Source: Craterostigma plantagineum
Lineage: Eukaryota; Streptophyta; Magnoliopsida; Lamiales; Linderniaceae
Length of the DNA: 64,000 nt
Assembly (NCBI GenBank): GCA_027422505.1
Contig: JAPQWV010000002.1
Coordinates: 28,250,501-28,314,500, forward strand
Direction: 5' to 3'
Shown here: positions 31,147-40,920 of the stretch, one piece after another
Layout of the letters: each line of letters starts with the position of its first letter
How positions within the stretch are numbered: position 1 is the stretch's first letter
Translations under genes and position numbers: made by a program
The notes under the pieces: model-generated
Seen by the model: only the letters and a program-made list of their open reading frames with translations
Database searches by the model: none
What the model was told of the DNA's origin: nothing

Positions 31147-32811
31147 TGATCGCGTGTGTGTATGTTTAAATTAAAAGATCGTGCGAGTACGTCAAGTAAT
31201 AATTAAAACGAATATATTATAACTAGAATCACGCGCGATAGGCAGTGTACCTATCGTTTGTAATATAGCTATAGCGAATATCCGAGTATCGAACACGAGG
31301 AATAAATTGAGTACTAGTATTAACCTATCGACTCGATATTTAACCTAAATAAAATAACAGGATTTGTTTATATTACGAACTAACTTAACAGAGCAACTTA
31401 AAGGATCGAAAGACTAAGGAACACAACTAGAAGTAATAAAAGTGACTTAAGATGACAAATATGTGTCCGGGATTCGAATCCCGCTGAGTTTTGTTGGCTA
31501 AGGCTTACGGAATATCGCTCCTACGTGATTATCGACTAAATCGCAGTAATTTCCTACCCACTCACGGATTTGCTGTCGCCCTAAACGTTCGTGGGGATCT
31601 AAATTCAGCGATTACTAGACGGCGAGGATCGAGTATTTGCTGTCGCCCTATACTCGAATCCTAACGTCTACGAACGACCTAATCATTATTTAGCTGTCGC
31701 CCTAAACGATATACCACACATGCATATCAACACATAGACATATTGATACAAAGAAACAACATCATAGAACGATAAATAGTCGAATACACGTGTTCACGAT
31801 TATCCTACGCCTTAACTACAACATAACCCAACGTTCATCTATCCCAAACACACAAGAGGGTTAGCTACTCATATTAAGCATAACAACAACGAGATTCAAA
31901 GGAAACGAAGATAAAGAACTCATAAAACCTCCCTAAGAAGTAGTATGGCATTTCTGAGGTGGAGCTCTCGTTCCTCGATCGACTGGGCGTGGCTACGTTG
32001 TTGGATCGTCCCTTCAGCTTCTCCGAATCACAAGGTTGCTTCTAGTGTTCTTCCTCCTTCCTTTTCTCTCAATTTTCGTCTCTATCAAGTTGTTCTTCAG
32101 TTCTAAGGAAAGCTCCCCTTTTATGCTTCGAAAATGGGCTAAAACCCTGAAATTAGGCATGTTCACGGCGTCTTAACGGGCCTTCACGGCCGTGAAGGCG
32201 GCTAAAAACCCTATTTCTTGACTTCCTGGCACGAGTCACGGCCTCGTGCACCGATCTTCACGGCCGTGACGGCGGCTTAAACCCTAAATATTGACTCTCT
32301 GGAGAGGGTCACGGCCTCTTGCATATAGGTTCACGGCCGTGACAGTGAATAGCATAGCGGTTGCTTAGTCTCTGCCGCGAGTCACGGCCTTTGACATGAG
32401 TATTCACGGCCGTGACACGTTCCTTAAAACTCTCTGTCCACGTTCACGGCTTCTTACATGAGCGTTCACGGCCGCGACACTGGATCTTGAGCTCATTGCC
32501 CACGTTCACGGCCTTGTACAATGTTTTTCACGGCCGTGACTGTTGGAACTTTTTCTCCTTAAGCTTACTGCCCTCGTTCACGGCCTCTTGCAAGATCGTT
32601 CACGGCCGTGACTTATTACTGGCAGCTTCAAACTTTGCCGTTTTCGCGTCGTTTTCGCCTCGTTTTCGTTCCTCTTTTCTCGATAATCATTCGAAGGTCC
32701 TACAATATTTAAATGAGTGTAAAAGAGAGCCAATAAATGCATGGATGATCAAAAGTTTCCTATTATAACCCAAATAAACATAACAATAAACGTATTAAAA
32801 TACGTTTATCA
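31147..32811 (-). repeat. Athila 5' LTR
   Basis: This is the right copy of the LTR, near-identical to 17178-18843, with the same 16-bp palindrome and palindrome array. Several of the differences are CpG-to-TpG/CpA changes, as expected from methylated transposon DNA. Confidence 0.95.
32161..32612. repeat. CACGGCCGTG palindrome array in right LTR
   Basis: Same seven-unit layout as 18192-18645. Two palindromes are intact here (CACGGCCGTGAC) where the left LTR has CACGGCCATGAC. Confidence 0.85.
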
Positions 32812-33892
32812 TGCATGGAACGCGAAGCTGGACAGCACGCTGTTGTCGTTCGGCTTCAGGAAGAGCCCGTCAGAACACGCCATCTACATCAGGCAGAACG
32901 ACAGCAAGCAGCTAGTGATCGGGGTCTATGTCGATGACCTCGTGATCACCGGCTCGAACGGCGGCGACATCAAGTCATTCAAGGAGGAGATGGCAGCCGC
33001 TTTCAAGATGAGTGACCTCGGCCTACTTCACTACTACCTCGGCATTGAAGTGAAGCATGGCGCGAGGGGGATCTCGCTGAGCCAGGGAGCCTACGCCGGC
33101 AAGATCCTGGAGAAGAGCGGCATGGCAGGGTGTAACCCATTCATGTGCCCATGGAACCGCGCCTGAAGTTGAGCAAGCTCAGCACAGAGCCGTCGATCGA
33201 TGCGACGGCATATAGGAGCGTTGTCGGGAGCTTGAGGTACTTGGTCAACACTCGCCCCGATCTAGCATTTGCGGTTGGCTATCTGAGTCGGTTCCTGGAG
33301 GATCCACGCGAGGATCACCTCGCAGCTGTGAAGCGCATCCTGCGCTATGTGGCTGGGACCCAAGATTGGGGACTCTGGTTCGGCAGGAGGGAGAAGGAGG
33401 AGCCTTATCTGACAGGCTTCAGCGACAGTGATTACGCCGGGGATGTTGATACAAGTAAAAGCACAACTAGCGTGATTTTCTTCCTCAGCGCAGCCCGATC
33501 ACCTGGCAATCCATGAAGCAGAAGGTGGTGGCTCAGTCCGGCTGTGAGGCAGAATGTATAGCAGCTGCTAACGCTGCTTGTCAAGCATTGTGGCTCGCTC
33601 GTGTGTTGTCTGAGGTGCAGGGAACAACAGCAAGAGCGCCAATGTTGAGGGTGGACAATAAGTCTGCCATTGCTTTGATCACGAATCCTGTACTCCACGG
33701 ACAGAGTAAGCATATTCGAGTGAAATATCACTTCGTCCGGGAGGCTGCAGAAGAAGGCTTGATTGGTGTAGAGTTTATCAGAGCGAGGATCAACTGGCCG
33801 ACATTCTGACGAAGCCGCTTGGAATGATCAAGTTTCTTGAACTACGGGATAAGATCGGCCTAATCGACACCAACGGTGGACACAAGGCTTAG
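32812..33892 (+). pseudogene. Copia RT 3' part and RNase H
   Basis: Continuation of the copia RT after the Athila insertion. The first segment reads WNAKLDSTLLSFGF, then IYVDDL-type motif GVYVDDLVITG (catalytic YVDD), and LLHYYLGIEVKH. A frameshift near 33166 leads to YRSVVGSLRYLVNTRPDLAF, VKRILRYVAGTQDWGLWF and FSDSDYAGD (RNase H Asp). Another shift near 33510 leads to CEAECIAAANAACQALWLARVL and RVDNKSAIAL, with the RNase H end reading ADILTKPLG in a further frame. The stop is at 33890-33892. Frameshifts make it non-functional. Confidence 0.9.
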
Positions 33893-33900
33893 GAGGAGAT
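33891..33900 (+). promoter_or_regulatory. Copia polypurine tract
   Basis: AGGAGGAGAT directly before the 3' LTR start TGTTAG. Confidence 0.85.
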
Positions 33901-34157
33901 TGTTAGAAAATAATCCTTGTGATCCCATTTTCCTTAATTAGCTTAGGATTAGCTTAGGATATGATTGTATTTTCCCTTAGGAAGTGATTATCTTTTCCTT
34001 AATAGCGTAGGCTAAATTAGTCGCCTGATTGTAGGTGTTTATTAGTTTCCATGTAAACTTCTATTTAAGCAATGCAAAGACTACAGAAAACGCAGCACAT
34101 TTCAGCAGCACCAAAACGAGATCGTGTTCACTTGTGTTCGCGTGAGTCTTTCCAACA
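33901..34157 (+). repeat. Copia 3' LTR
   Basis: 257-bp LTR matching 14691-14947, followed by the AGCAA target duplication at 34158-34162. Confidence 0.95.
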
Positions 34158-34310
34158 AGCAATCAACTGGAGATACAAAAGATGGATGATTCCAGCGATG
34201 ATGAGTCCGTACAGGTGTCCAAGGAAGCAAGTCAAATGCACGCAGATGGAGAAATCGGCTGTTCTAATGAACAAATACCGGAAGGGATACCGGTAAGCAC
34301 GAACAACTGA
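34158..34310 (+). pseudogene. Old copia remnant (right part)
   Basis: A plus-strand frame reads LEIQKMDDSSDDESVQVSKE and later GCSNEQIPEGIPVSTNN before a stop. The acidic linker fits the segment between integrase and RT of copia elements, so it probably continues the remnant at 14150-14690 across the younger insertion. Confidence 0.5.
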
Positions 34311-35394
34311 CGACTAAAAATTAAACTCAGGCTGGACTTATATGGGAAGCCTTGGAAGAAGCAGAACCATTCAATCCTCAGGAGGAAGGTCAGACGGAGA
34401 GGAATCTATCAAATGGAACCGGACAAAGCTGCGAGGGTTATATTGAGTGAGTCTAGCTAAGGAATTTGTACGACAAGTGTTGTAAATCGAGGTTTCTAGT
34501 GAATACCTTCTTGACCGGTAAGAATAGGAGACGTAGGAGATTTTAACTCCGAACTTCAAAAAATACTTCAAAACAACACACACACCATGCTCACATCCGG
34601 TCTTGGTTCAAAACCGACCGGTTTCTTCCGCACCAGTCAACATACTAACATACAAGCACCAGTATTGATCTTCAATGCGATCAAAATCGAAATACTAACA
34701 TAAGATAATCGAGTCTTTATTCACTCCATCTAAACACACAAACCGATCCTAACTAGCTTTCGTACAAAAAAAAGCTCACTAGCATGCTATCTAGGGGTGA
34801 GCAAATCCGAATATCTGAATTTTCGGATACTCCGAAATTCGATTCGGATTTAGGAAATTTGAAATTCGAATATCCGGATTTTAGGATATCTATTATCACC
34901 AAGAGATACAATAAAAGTCATGCCCTTTGAAATCTAAAAGACCAAAAGTCGTTTTGGTTAGACTAAAATGCAGCACATATAAGATCTCGAAGATTGTCAC
35001 GAAGAGATAAACTTTCTAAGAGTTTTAGGGAACAAAAGGCAATGCCCTTTGAAACTTAAAGGACGAGAAGTCATATTGGTTGGAATGGAATGAATAGTTG
35101 TTTCATATTCTAATATTAACTAACTGTGAATGATTTACTAAATTGTAGGTTAATCCCTACTTTACAATTGTTAATTCTCTCAATTCATCAATTGTTTTAA
35201 CTGGTGTCTAGGTATATCATTTCGATTCCCGTGGCAGGTCACATATGTCCAATTTACATTCATTCATGAAATATACTGAGATTTCCGTCAAACCAAAATT
35301 ATTAAACCAATATACCGTGTGCGATTGATATCGTGAAAGTGTAATATTCCATAAAAAAAAATTACATATCCTCATCATCACAAGACACCCGCCA
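34311..35394. other. Intergenic DNA with a GGATTCG-type repeat end
   Basis: No gene is seen. Near 34795-34895, repeated GAATATCCGGATTT / TTCGGATACTCCG motifs resemble one end of a non-autonomous hAT-like element; no matching opposite end was found. Confidence 0.4.
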
Positions 35395-35589
35395 TTAGTT
35401 CATGAAGAAGGCAGCAAAGGACAAGAACGAAGCTCCCATGAATGACCCCACATATCTCAGCGCAGCATCGCTGCTTTGGAGAGGCGGCGCCGCTGGGCCA
35501 TCGGAGGCCGCCATGTCATCAGCTGCCACCGTACTCAAGGCGGCCGCCGCCACAATGAGGGCGATGCAAACAATCTTCTTCATTTCCAT
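35395..35589 (-). CDS. Arabinogalactan peptide (AGP23-like)
   Basis: A 64-aa secreted precursor typical of plant arabinogalactan peptides. Residues 1-23 (MEMKKIVCIALIVAAAALST...) form a signal peptide. The short mature part is DDMAASDGPAAPPLQSSD. The hydrophobic C-terminus (YVGSFMGASFLSFAAFF) fits the GPI-anchor signal that is removed when the peptide is attached to the plasma membrane. Prolines in APP are possible hydroxyproline glycosylation sites. The mature part has fewer Ala-Pro repeats than usual members, so the glycan load may be low. The start was chosen because MEMKKI is the family's conserved beginning. Single exon. A TTTATATA lies about 30 bp upstream of the ATG, close for a promoter. 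Confidence 0.85.
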   Translation of the reverse strand: MEMKKIVCIALIVAAAALSTVAADDMAASDGPAAPPLQSSDAALRYVGSFMGASFLSFAAFFMN

Positions 35590-36391
35590 GGCGGTGGAAT
35601 TAATAAGTTGATGGGTATATAAAATAGGAAAGAAGCAAAGATGCTGGTGAGTTTATTACCCCTTTTACGCTGTTGGCGTTAAGAGCAATAATCACCGTAT
35701 CTTTTTTTATTTATATTTTCTGTGGCTTTTGTAGAATGTTGTTTTGAGGGCCTTCTTATTATGGTTGCTATTTTTAGGAAGCATTTGTGAGCTTTTATGC
35801 GCTCCGTTATTTTTCGCGTTGGTCCTTTATATTCGGAATCAATGAAAGTTTGTTAGCATGGGATATTATATATTCAAATAAGGGTAACATATTGGCGCCC
35901 CCCCCCCCCTTTTTTTCACCCCTAATTAATATGTGGGATAAACATTAATTATTTACGAGTCTGGCATCCTCTATTCAACATTGTATTCCACTAAATATTT
36001 CACACAATTAATAATTAATTCTTTATCATACTCATCACATTCTCTCTCTCGCACCAAAACTCACGTAATCTTTCTCTCGCTCATAATGATCTGTCCAAAA
36101 AGGTATTTTTGATTCACAGTCCAACGGATTAGAATTAATAAAACTGTAAAAATTGATAATGAAAGAAGAGGAAGAGAGAAATAGTACAGTGTAGAAGATG
36201 AAATTGAAGATGAAGCGTTTGGTGTGAGAGAATAAAAGAATTTACGTAAAAATAATGAGATTGGGAAGGAGAAAAGAGAAAATGATTTTTATTTACTTAA
36301 AATGTTCTATTTAAAGTGGATTGTAGTGTGACAGAGAATGTGATGGGTAGGATAAAGAAATTATATATTATTAATTTTTAAATGGGTGGAA
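35590..36391. other. Upstream flank of AG-peptide gene and intergenic DNA
   Basis: Probable promoter of the minus-strand peptide gene. A poly-C run lies near 35897-35910. No other gene is seen. Confidence 0.5.
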
Positions 36392-36677
36392 TATGTTTGG
36401 AAATCCATTTCAAATGGACTTTTGGATTTAAAAGTCCATGTATAGATTTTTCTAATGTTTGGTGATTAACTCCAAATGCATTTTTGACTCAAAAGTCCAT
36501 TACGGAGAAGTGCAAAAATCTGACTTTTGAGAACACATTCACACATGATTAAAATGTGCTTTTAAAATGTGAATTTACCAAACAAAACAAAAACTCAAAA
36601 AAAAAACTTTTTAAAAGCCACTTCCTAGAAAGTTCATTTTTAAAAGGACTTTTGTCTCGGAAGTATTTCCAAACACC
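36392..36677. mobile_element. MITE-like element with TGTTTGGAAAT ends
   Basis: The left end ATGTTTGGAAATCC and the reverse complement of the right end (GTGTTTGGAAATAC) form short inverted repeats. The interior repeats TGGACTTTTGGATT and AAAAGTCCATT. The duplication boundary at 36411 falls inside it: copy B (from 43541) lacks the left 19 bp. Confidence 0.5.
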
Positions 36678-36796
36678 CTCTTAGTCCCTAGGATGGCGTT
36701 CGAGTCTAATTACTTACTTTGGGCTTACAATGCAATAATAATTAGATAACTAAAGCCCGCGTAATAGTTAAATAAATACGATACTGGACAGTGGAC

Positions 36797-37864
36797 TAGG
36801 GTTGCAAATGAACCGAATATTTTTGGTTCGGTTCGAGATTCGATTCGAAACTTAAGATTCGAATTCGAAATAAACGAATACGAATACGAATACAAATACT
36901 TTTTCTGATTCGATTAATTTTGAATACGAATAAGAATATGTCTGTATTCGATTCGAAAAATTAACGAATATTCGATTCGTTTAATGTAATATATATTTAA
37001 ATAATATAATATATTATATATGTACTTGTAAGCCCAAATAAAGTATTATGACACATATAAAATATTAGATCCAAATTATATATTTGAGCACTGTCGAAGT
37101 TGATGGCCCTAGTAAGTCGGAGCTAGATATTTACTTAGAGGAAGGGGTGTTTAGGGGCAAAGATGGGGATACAACTAACTTCGATGCATTGACATGGTGG
37201 AAATCTCAAGAATTGAAATTTAAAGTATTGTCGAAATTGGCTCGTGATGTTTTAGCTATTCTTGTTAGCACAGTGGCATCAGAGGCTACATTTAGTGCTG
37301 GGACACGAGTTTTAGATCCTTACCGTTCTAGGTTATCATCCGATATGGTACAAGTCTTGATATGTGGAGCACTGTTCGACAACTTCATGGAATCAATAAA
37401 CCCATTGTGACATATGTAAGTTCATTCTTCTTATTTTTTTATTGTGTTTTCATGATTATGACAGTGAATTACCTTCTTATTGTCTACAGGTGGAAGAAGA
37501 ACAAGTTGATGTAGTATTACAAGCGTGATGATCGAAAGCAAGCTAAGAAAGAAACATTGTGTATTAAGTAGTTCCCTCGTTAGTTTTTCTTCACAAATTG
37601 AACGTGGAGTTGTTTATCAGATTTTGTAATTTTTCGGAACTATTTTGTAATTCTAACAGGTTTGTGGGGGAAAACTGAAATTTTCTTTCGAATATTCGAA
37701 TATTCGAATATTCGCGAATATATTCGAATATCGTTAACGAATCGAATCGAATCGATTTTTAGTATTCGAATACGAATCGAATCGAATACGAATACTTTAG
37801 AAAATTAACGAATACAAATTGAATATTATGATATTCGATTCGATTCGGTTCGTTTGCAACCCTA
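36797..37864. mobile_element. hAT element with partial transposase
   Basis: Terminal inverted repeats TAGGGTTGCAAATGAACCG / CGGTTCGTTTGCAACCCTA. The 8-bp target duplication CAGTGGAC is at 36789-36796 and 37865-37872. Subterminal regions are packed with GAATACGAAT / ATTCGATTCG motifs. The paralogous site near 43899 has one CAGTGGAC and no element. Confidence 0.95.
37084..37410 (+). pseudogene. hAT transposase C-terminal dimerisation domain remnant
   Basis: The frame contains WWKSQELKFKVLSKLARDVL and then STVASEATFSAGTRVLDPYR, with SSDMVQVLICGALF after it: the hATC dimerisation domain of plant hAT transposases. The zinc finger and catalytic domain are absent, so only the last part of the transposase survives. 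A BED-type N-terminus is not visible in the element. Confidence 0.85.
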
Positions 37865-37872
37865 CAGTGGAC

Positions 37873-38614
37873 ACCATGATGTGGCTGAAAATTAAACTAA
37901 ATTGAAGTAAGTTGAATTATTTTCGTTGTGTTTGTTTTCTTGTAAAAATCATTAGTTTTTTATTTATTGAAATATTAAACAAACTATGACTGCTGAAAAC
38001 AATCAAGATATCCTCAAAGTTTTTCCAATGTCTTGACGTTGAACATATTAATTCTTCGATACAACTATTATTCTTATAAACATCTTTTTTTTTCGTTTTC
38101 GTCAACTAATATGCGCCACTTAAGGGAAAATATTATAGTAAAGTTGTTAGGAAGTTCAAACTTGACATGCTATGCATGCATTAGATGATGTAAGAGAGCA
38201 TCTTCTCTATAATTGAGTAAACACATGAGTTCCCACTTACCTATAATGTTCTAGAATTCCTTGTTAATGAAATGTTCAAAGCACGTGTCAATAATTGCTT
38301 CTGATTACAGTATGGATTAAAGTTTTTGGCTTTGTTCTTGAAGAAAATTTTCAAAATTAGGGTCTAATAGTTTTGATAAAATCTTTAAGTTATGATTTTC
38401 CTCGAGACTCATAAATGAATGAGAAGTAATTTGATGTGTTGATTCTATGTTAGTATATTTGGTAATGGGTTCACCTTTCCCAAGTCATCCGCCCCGATTG
38501 TGGTGTAAATTCCGTTGGATGGGATGGGATGGGACGGGAATCATACTCTCGCCTTGTGTGGATTCCTGCTACGTTCTCCCATCACACTAAACTACTCAAT
38601 TGTCCTCATTGATT

Positions 38615-38658
<44 letters not shown>

Positions 38659-38889
38659 GACAAATTTAGTCTCTAGTGTTTTAGAGTTTGGAGTATGAGC
38701 ATTTCTGTTCCACAATATTTAGAGATACCACTTTTAGTTCCTGAGTAATCGATTTTGAAACGTTTTGGTCCCACGATTAATTCAATCATTAGTTTAGACG
38801 GAAATTAAACGTGGGAGTACGTGCTATTTCATTGATCGACTTAAATCCCCATCTTCTTCATTGACTTAAACACACGCGAGCATTAATAA
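37873..38889. other. Non-coding part of duplication A
   Basis: Matches copy B at about 43907-44924. Contains a GGGAT-type pentamer repeat near 38518-38540 and a pure TA run at about 38618-38655 that is short in copy B. No gene is seen. Confidence 0.6.
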
Positions 38890-39420
38890 TGGATATCTCA
38901 AATCCCATGATCATCTCTCACGATTATCTCCATATTATTTTCATTTATGATAGTTTTTTTCCTCCCACAGCACTTTTGTTGTCACAAAGTAGAACCGAGG
39001 TGTCAACTATAGATATATGAAGCTCTTTAAGAAGATTAGATAATCAAACTACTTCAGTTGCAGCGTTGGCTAATGCACGATATTCTGATTCGCAACTAGA
39101 TCATGCCACGGTAGGTTGCTTCTTAGCGGTCCATGATACAAGGTTACCACCAAGAAAAATAGAGTACCCACAGATGTGATGACGAGTCTCAGGACATCGA
39201 GCCCAATAATCAGCATCAGAATAGGCCAACAAAGTGCAAGGCGATCCACGACTGAATGAACAAGGAACCTACTGTGTTCCACCTACTCCTCTCAGATAAT
39301 TAATAAACAAGGAAAATATATTACATCATAAAGGACAATAAACTATCATAAATGAAAATAATATAGAGATAATCATGAGAGATAATCATGGGATTTGAGA
39401 TTATCCATTATTGATGATTA
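38890..39420 (-). mobile_element. Copia RNase H fragment between inverted repeats, copy A
   Basis: The minus strand carries a decayed copia RNase H: AYSDADYWARCPETR, SIFLGGNLVSW, then CESEYRALANAATEVV, with stops. It is bracketed by inverted arms of about 65 bp (38892-38957 and 39343-39412; ATCTCAAATCCCATGATCAT and its complement). This looks like a fragment captured inside a foldback or Pack-type element. Confidence 0.65.
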
Positions 39421-39449
39421 TCCGTCATCAGTGTGGCATTACTTTGGTT

Positions 39450-39970
39450 GATAGGTTTATATTTATAAGGGTTTATTTAAATAAGGGTTTATAAAATAAA
39501 TTAAGTGCTTGTTTGGTTGTAGGGTTTAGGTATTTTAAAGGTGGGTTTATGATATCTTAGTGTGTTTGGTTCGCAGGTTTATCCAAACCATGGGTTTATA
39601 TAAAACCACTCTAAACCCATGCAGACGGGTTTAGATAAACACACCCCCTCACATGTGTTTATTTAAACCAACTAACCAAACACACATTTTATTTATACTC
39701 ATTAATTTGTTTTATACAAACCCTTACTTATTTAAACCCTCCTAAATATAAACCTGTCAGCCAAACGAGCTAATGGTATAAATAAAATGCGTGTTTGGTT
39801 AGTGGGTTCAAATAAACACATGTGAGGAGGTGTGTATATTTAAACCCGTCTACATGAGTTTAGAGTGGTTTTATATAAACCAATGGATTAGATAAACCGA
39901 CGAACCAAACACACTAACATCTTTTAAACCTACGTTTAAGATTACTAAACCCCTCAACCAAACAAGCACA
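39450..39970. mobile_element. Foldback MITE cluster, copy A only
   Basis: Long imperfect inverted arms: GTGCTTGTTTGGTTGTAGGG near 39508 pairs with CAACCAAACAAGCAC near 39957-39971, and the internal GGTTTATATAAAACCACTCT pairs with AGAGTGGTTTTATATAAACC. Another inverted pair (GATAGGTTTATATTTA near 39460 and TAAATATAAACCTGTC near 39741) overlaps it, suggesting two related elements. Copy B lacks it. Confidence 0.65.
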
Positions 39971-40066
39971 TTTGATTCATGAAAACATGGAAGATTGAGG
40001 GCGTTCTAAAAATCAATTGAAGTCATTAACTGAAAACAGGGTTTAAATTAATAATGTATATATAAA

Positions 40067-40572
40067 AGGCTTAATTTTTTTCAGTCCCGTAAAATTAGGG
40101 GGTGTTGCATTACAGGGACTGCTAATTTAGGGTGTGACATTATAGGGACAATAAGTTTTAAATCGTGCAATTTATAGACATTATACCTGATTTTTCCTCA
40201 AAATGCATCACTTGTGTCACGCACGTGACCAATTTTTATAATGGAAAACTGACGTGGTGTCGGACCGGACATGCTCGTTTTACAGAATGCCACGTTATTA
40301 ATAATCCGAATTGGCGCAATGTCAGAAATTAATTTAAAAAAAACAAAAAATTCTATGTGAAACGGGCATGTCGATATGACGCCACGTCAGACCTTTCGGT
40401 ATAAAAATTAAAATCGGTCACGTGCGTGGCACGTGATGTATTTGGGAAAAAAACTCTGGTTATGTCTATAAATTGTACGATTTTAAAACTTGTTGTCCCT
40501 ATAATGCCACCTTAAATTAGCGGTCCCATAATGCCACATCCCCTAAGTTACGGGACCAAAAAATAATTAGCC
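40067..40572. mobile_element. Foldback MITE with GGGACTGAAAAAA-type ends, copy A
   Basis: The left end GGCTTAATTTTTTTCAGTCCC pairs loosely with the right end GGGACCAAAAAATAATTAGCC. Internal AGGGACAATAAGTTTTAAA and TTTAAAACTTGTTGTCCCTA also pair. It is present in both duplicates, so it predates duplication. Confidence 0.7.
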
Positions 40573-40920
40573 TATATAAAAAAGGAAAAAAAATTCAAGG
40601 TAGAATACAAATCAGTTTTTGTTTTCGTTTTTTGTTATGTTATTTTAATGAAATGCCCACCCGCCTCAATAATTGTTCGAAAATATACATGAACAAGTAC
40701 GGACGAAGATGAGGTCATAACTCATAATATACGTACGTAGTACATATTGAAATATTTTCAGTTCTCCAATCAAATGTGATCGCCTAAGCTAAATCACATA
40801 ATTCATAGCTGATAAAGAATCTAAACTATGAGAAGCCAAATCAAGTAGGCGCGCGATCCATTGATAGAGTTTTTTATTACATAAAGCAAATAACAAAAAC
40901 ATTAAAAGCTATTCACGAGT

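Larger units (their letters stand above)
17178..32811 (-). mobile_element. Athila-type Ty3 LTR retrotransposon, nearly complete
   Basis: About 15.6 kb on the minus strand (about 14.1 kb without the CACTA insertion). LTRs at 17178-18843 and 31147-32811 are about 1665 bp, begin TGATCGCG and end TTATCA. The flanking target copies are CGCAT (left) and TGCAT (right), a 5-bp duplication with one CpG-type change. Minus-strand order is LTR, tRNA-Asp-type primer site, gag, protease, RT, RNase H, integrase, extra ORF, purine tract, LTR. The LTRs differ at roughly a dozen positions by eye (about 0.8%), so it is recent. Frameshifts and a stop in gag-pol make it non-autonomous as read. Confidence 0.97.
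14691..34157 (+). mobile_element. Ty1/copia LTR retrotransposon, split by an Athila insertion
   Basis: Both LTRs are 257 bp and begin TGTTAG and end CCAACA. AGCAA at 14686-14690 and again at 34158-34162 is the 5-bp target-site duplication. Element-own DNA is 14691-17177 plus 32812-34157, about 3.8 kb. Order is LTR, initiator-Met primer site, gag, protease, RT, RNase H, purine tract, LTR. The integrase core is missing and the gag and RT/RNase H frames are broken, so it is non-autonomous. The coding part is strikingly GC-rich against the AT-rich surroundings. The LTRs differ at about six positions by eye, older than the Athila inside it. Confidence 0.95.

Noticed and set aside
39070..39282. 70-codon minus-strand frame MEHSRFLVHSVVDRL
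   Set aside because: It is an alternative frame of the copia RNase H fragment; the real frame reads AYSDADYWARCPETR.
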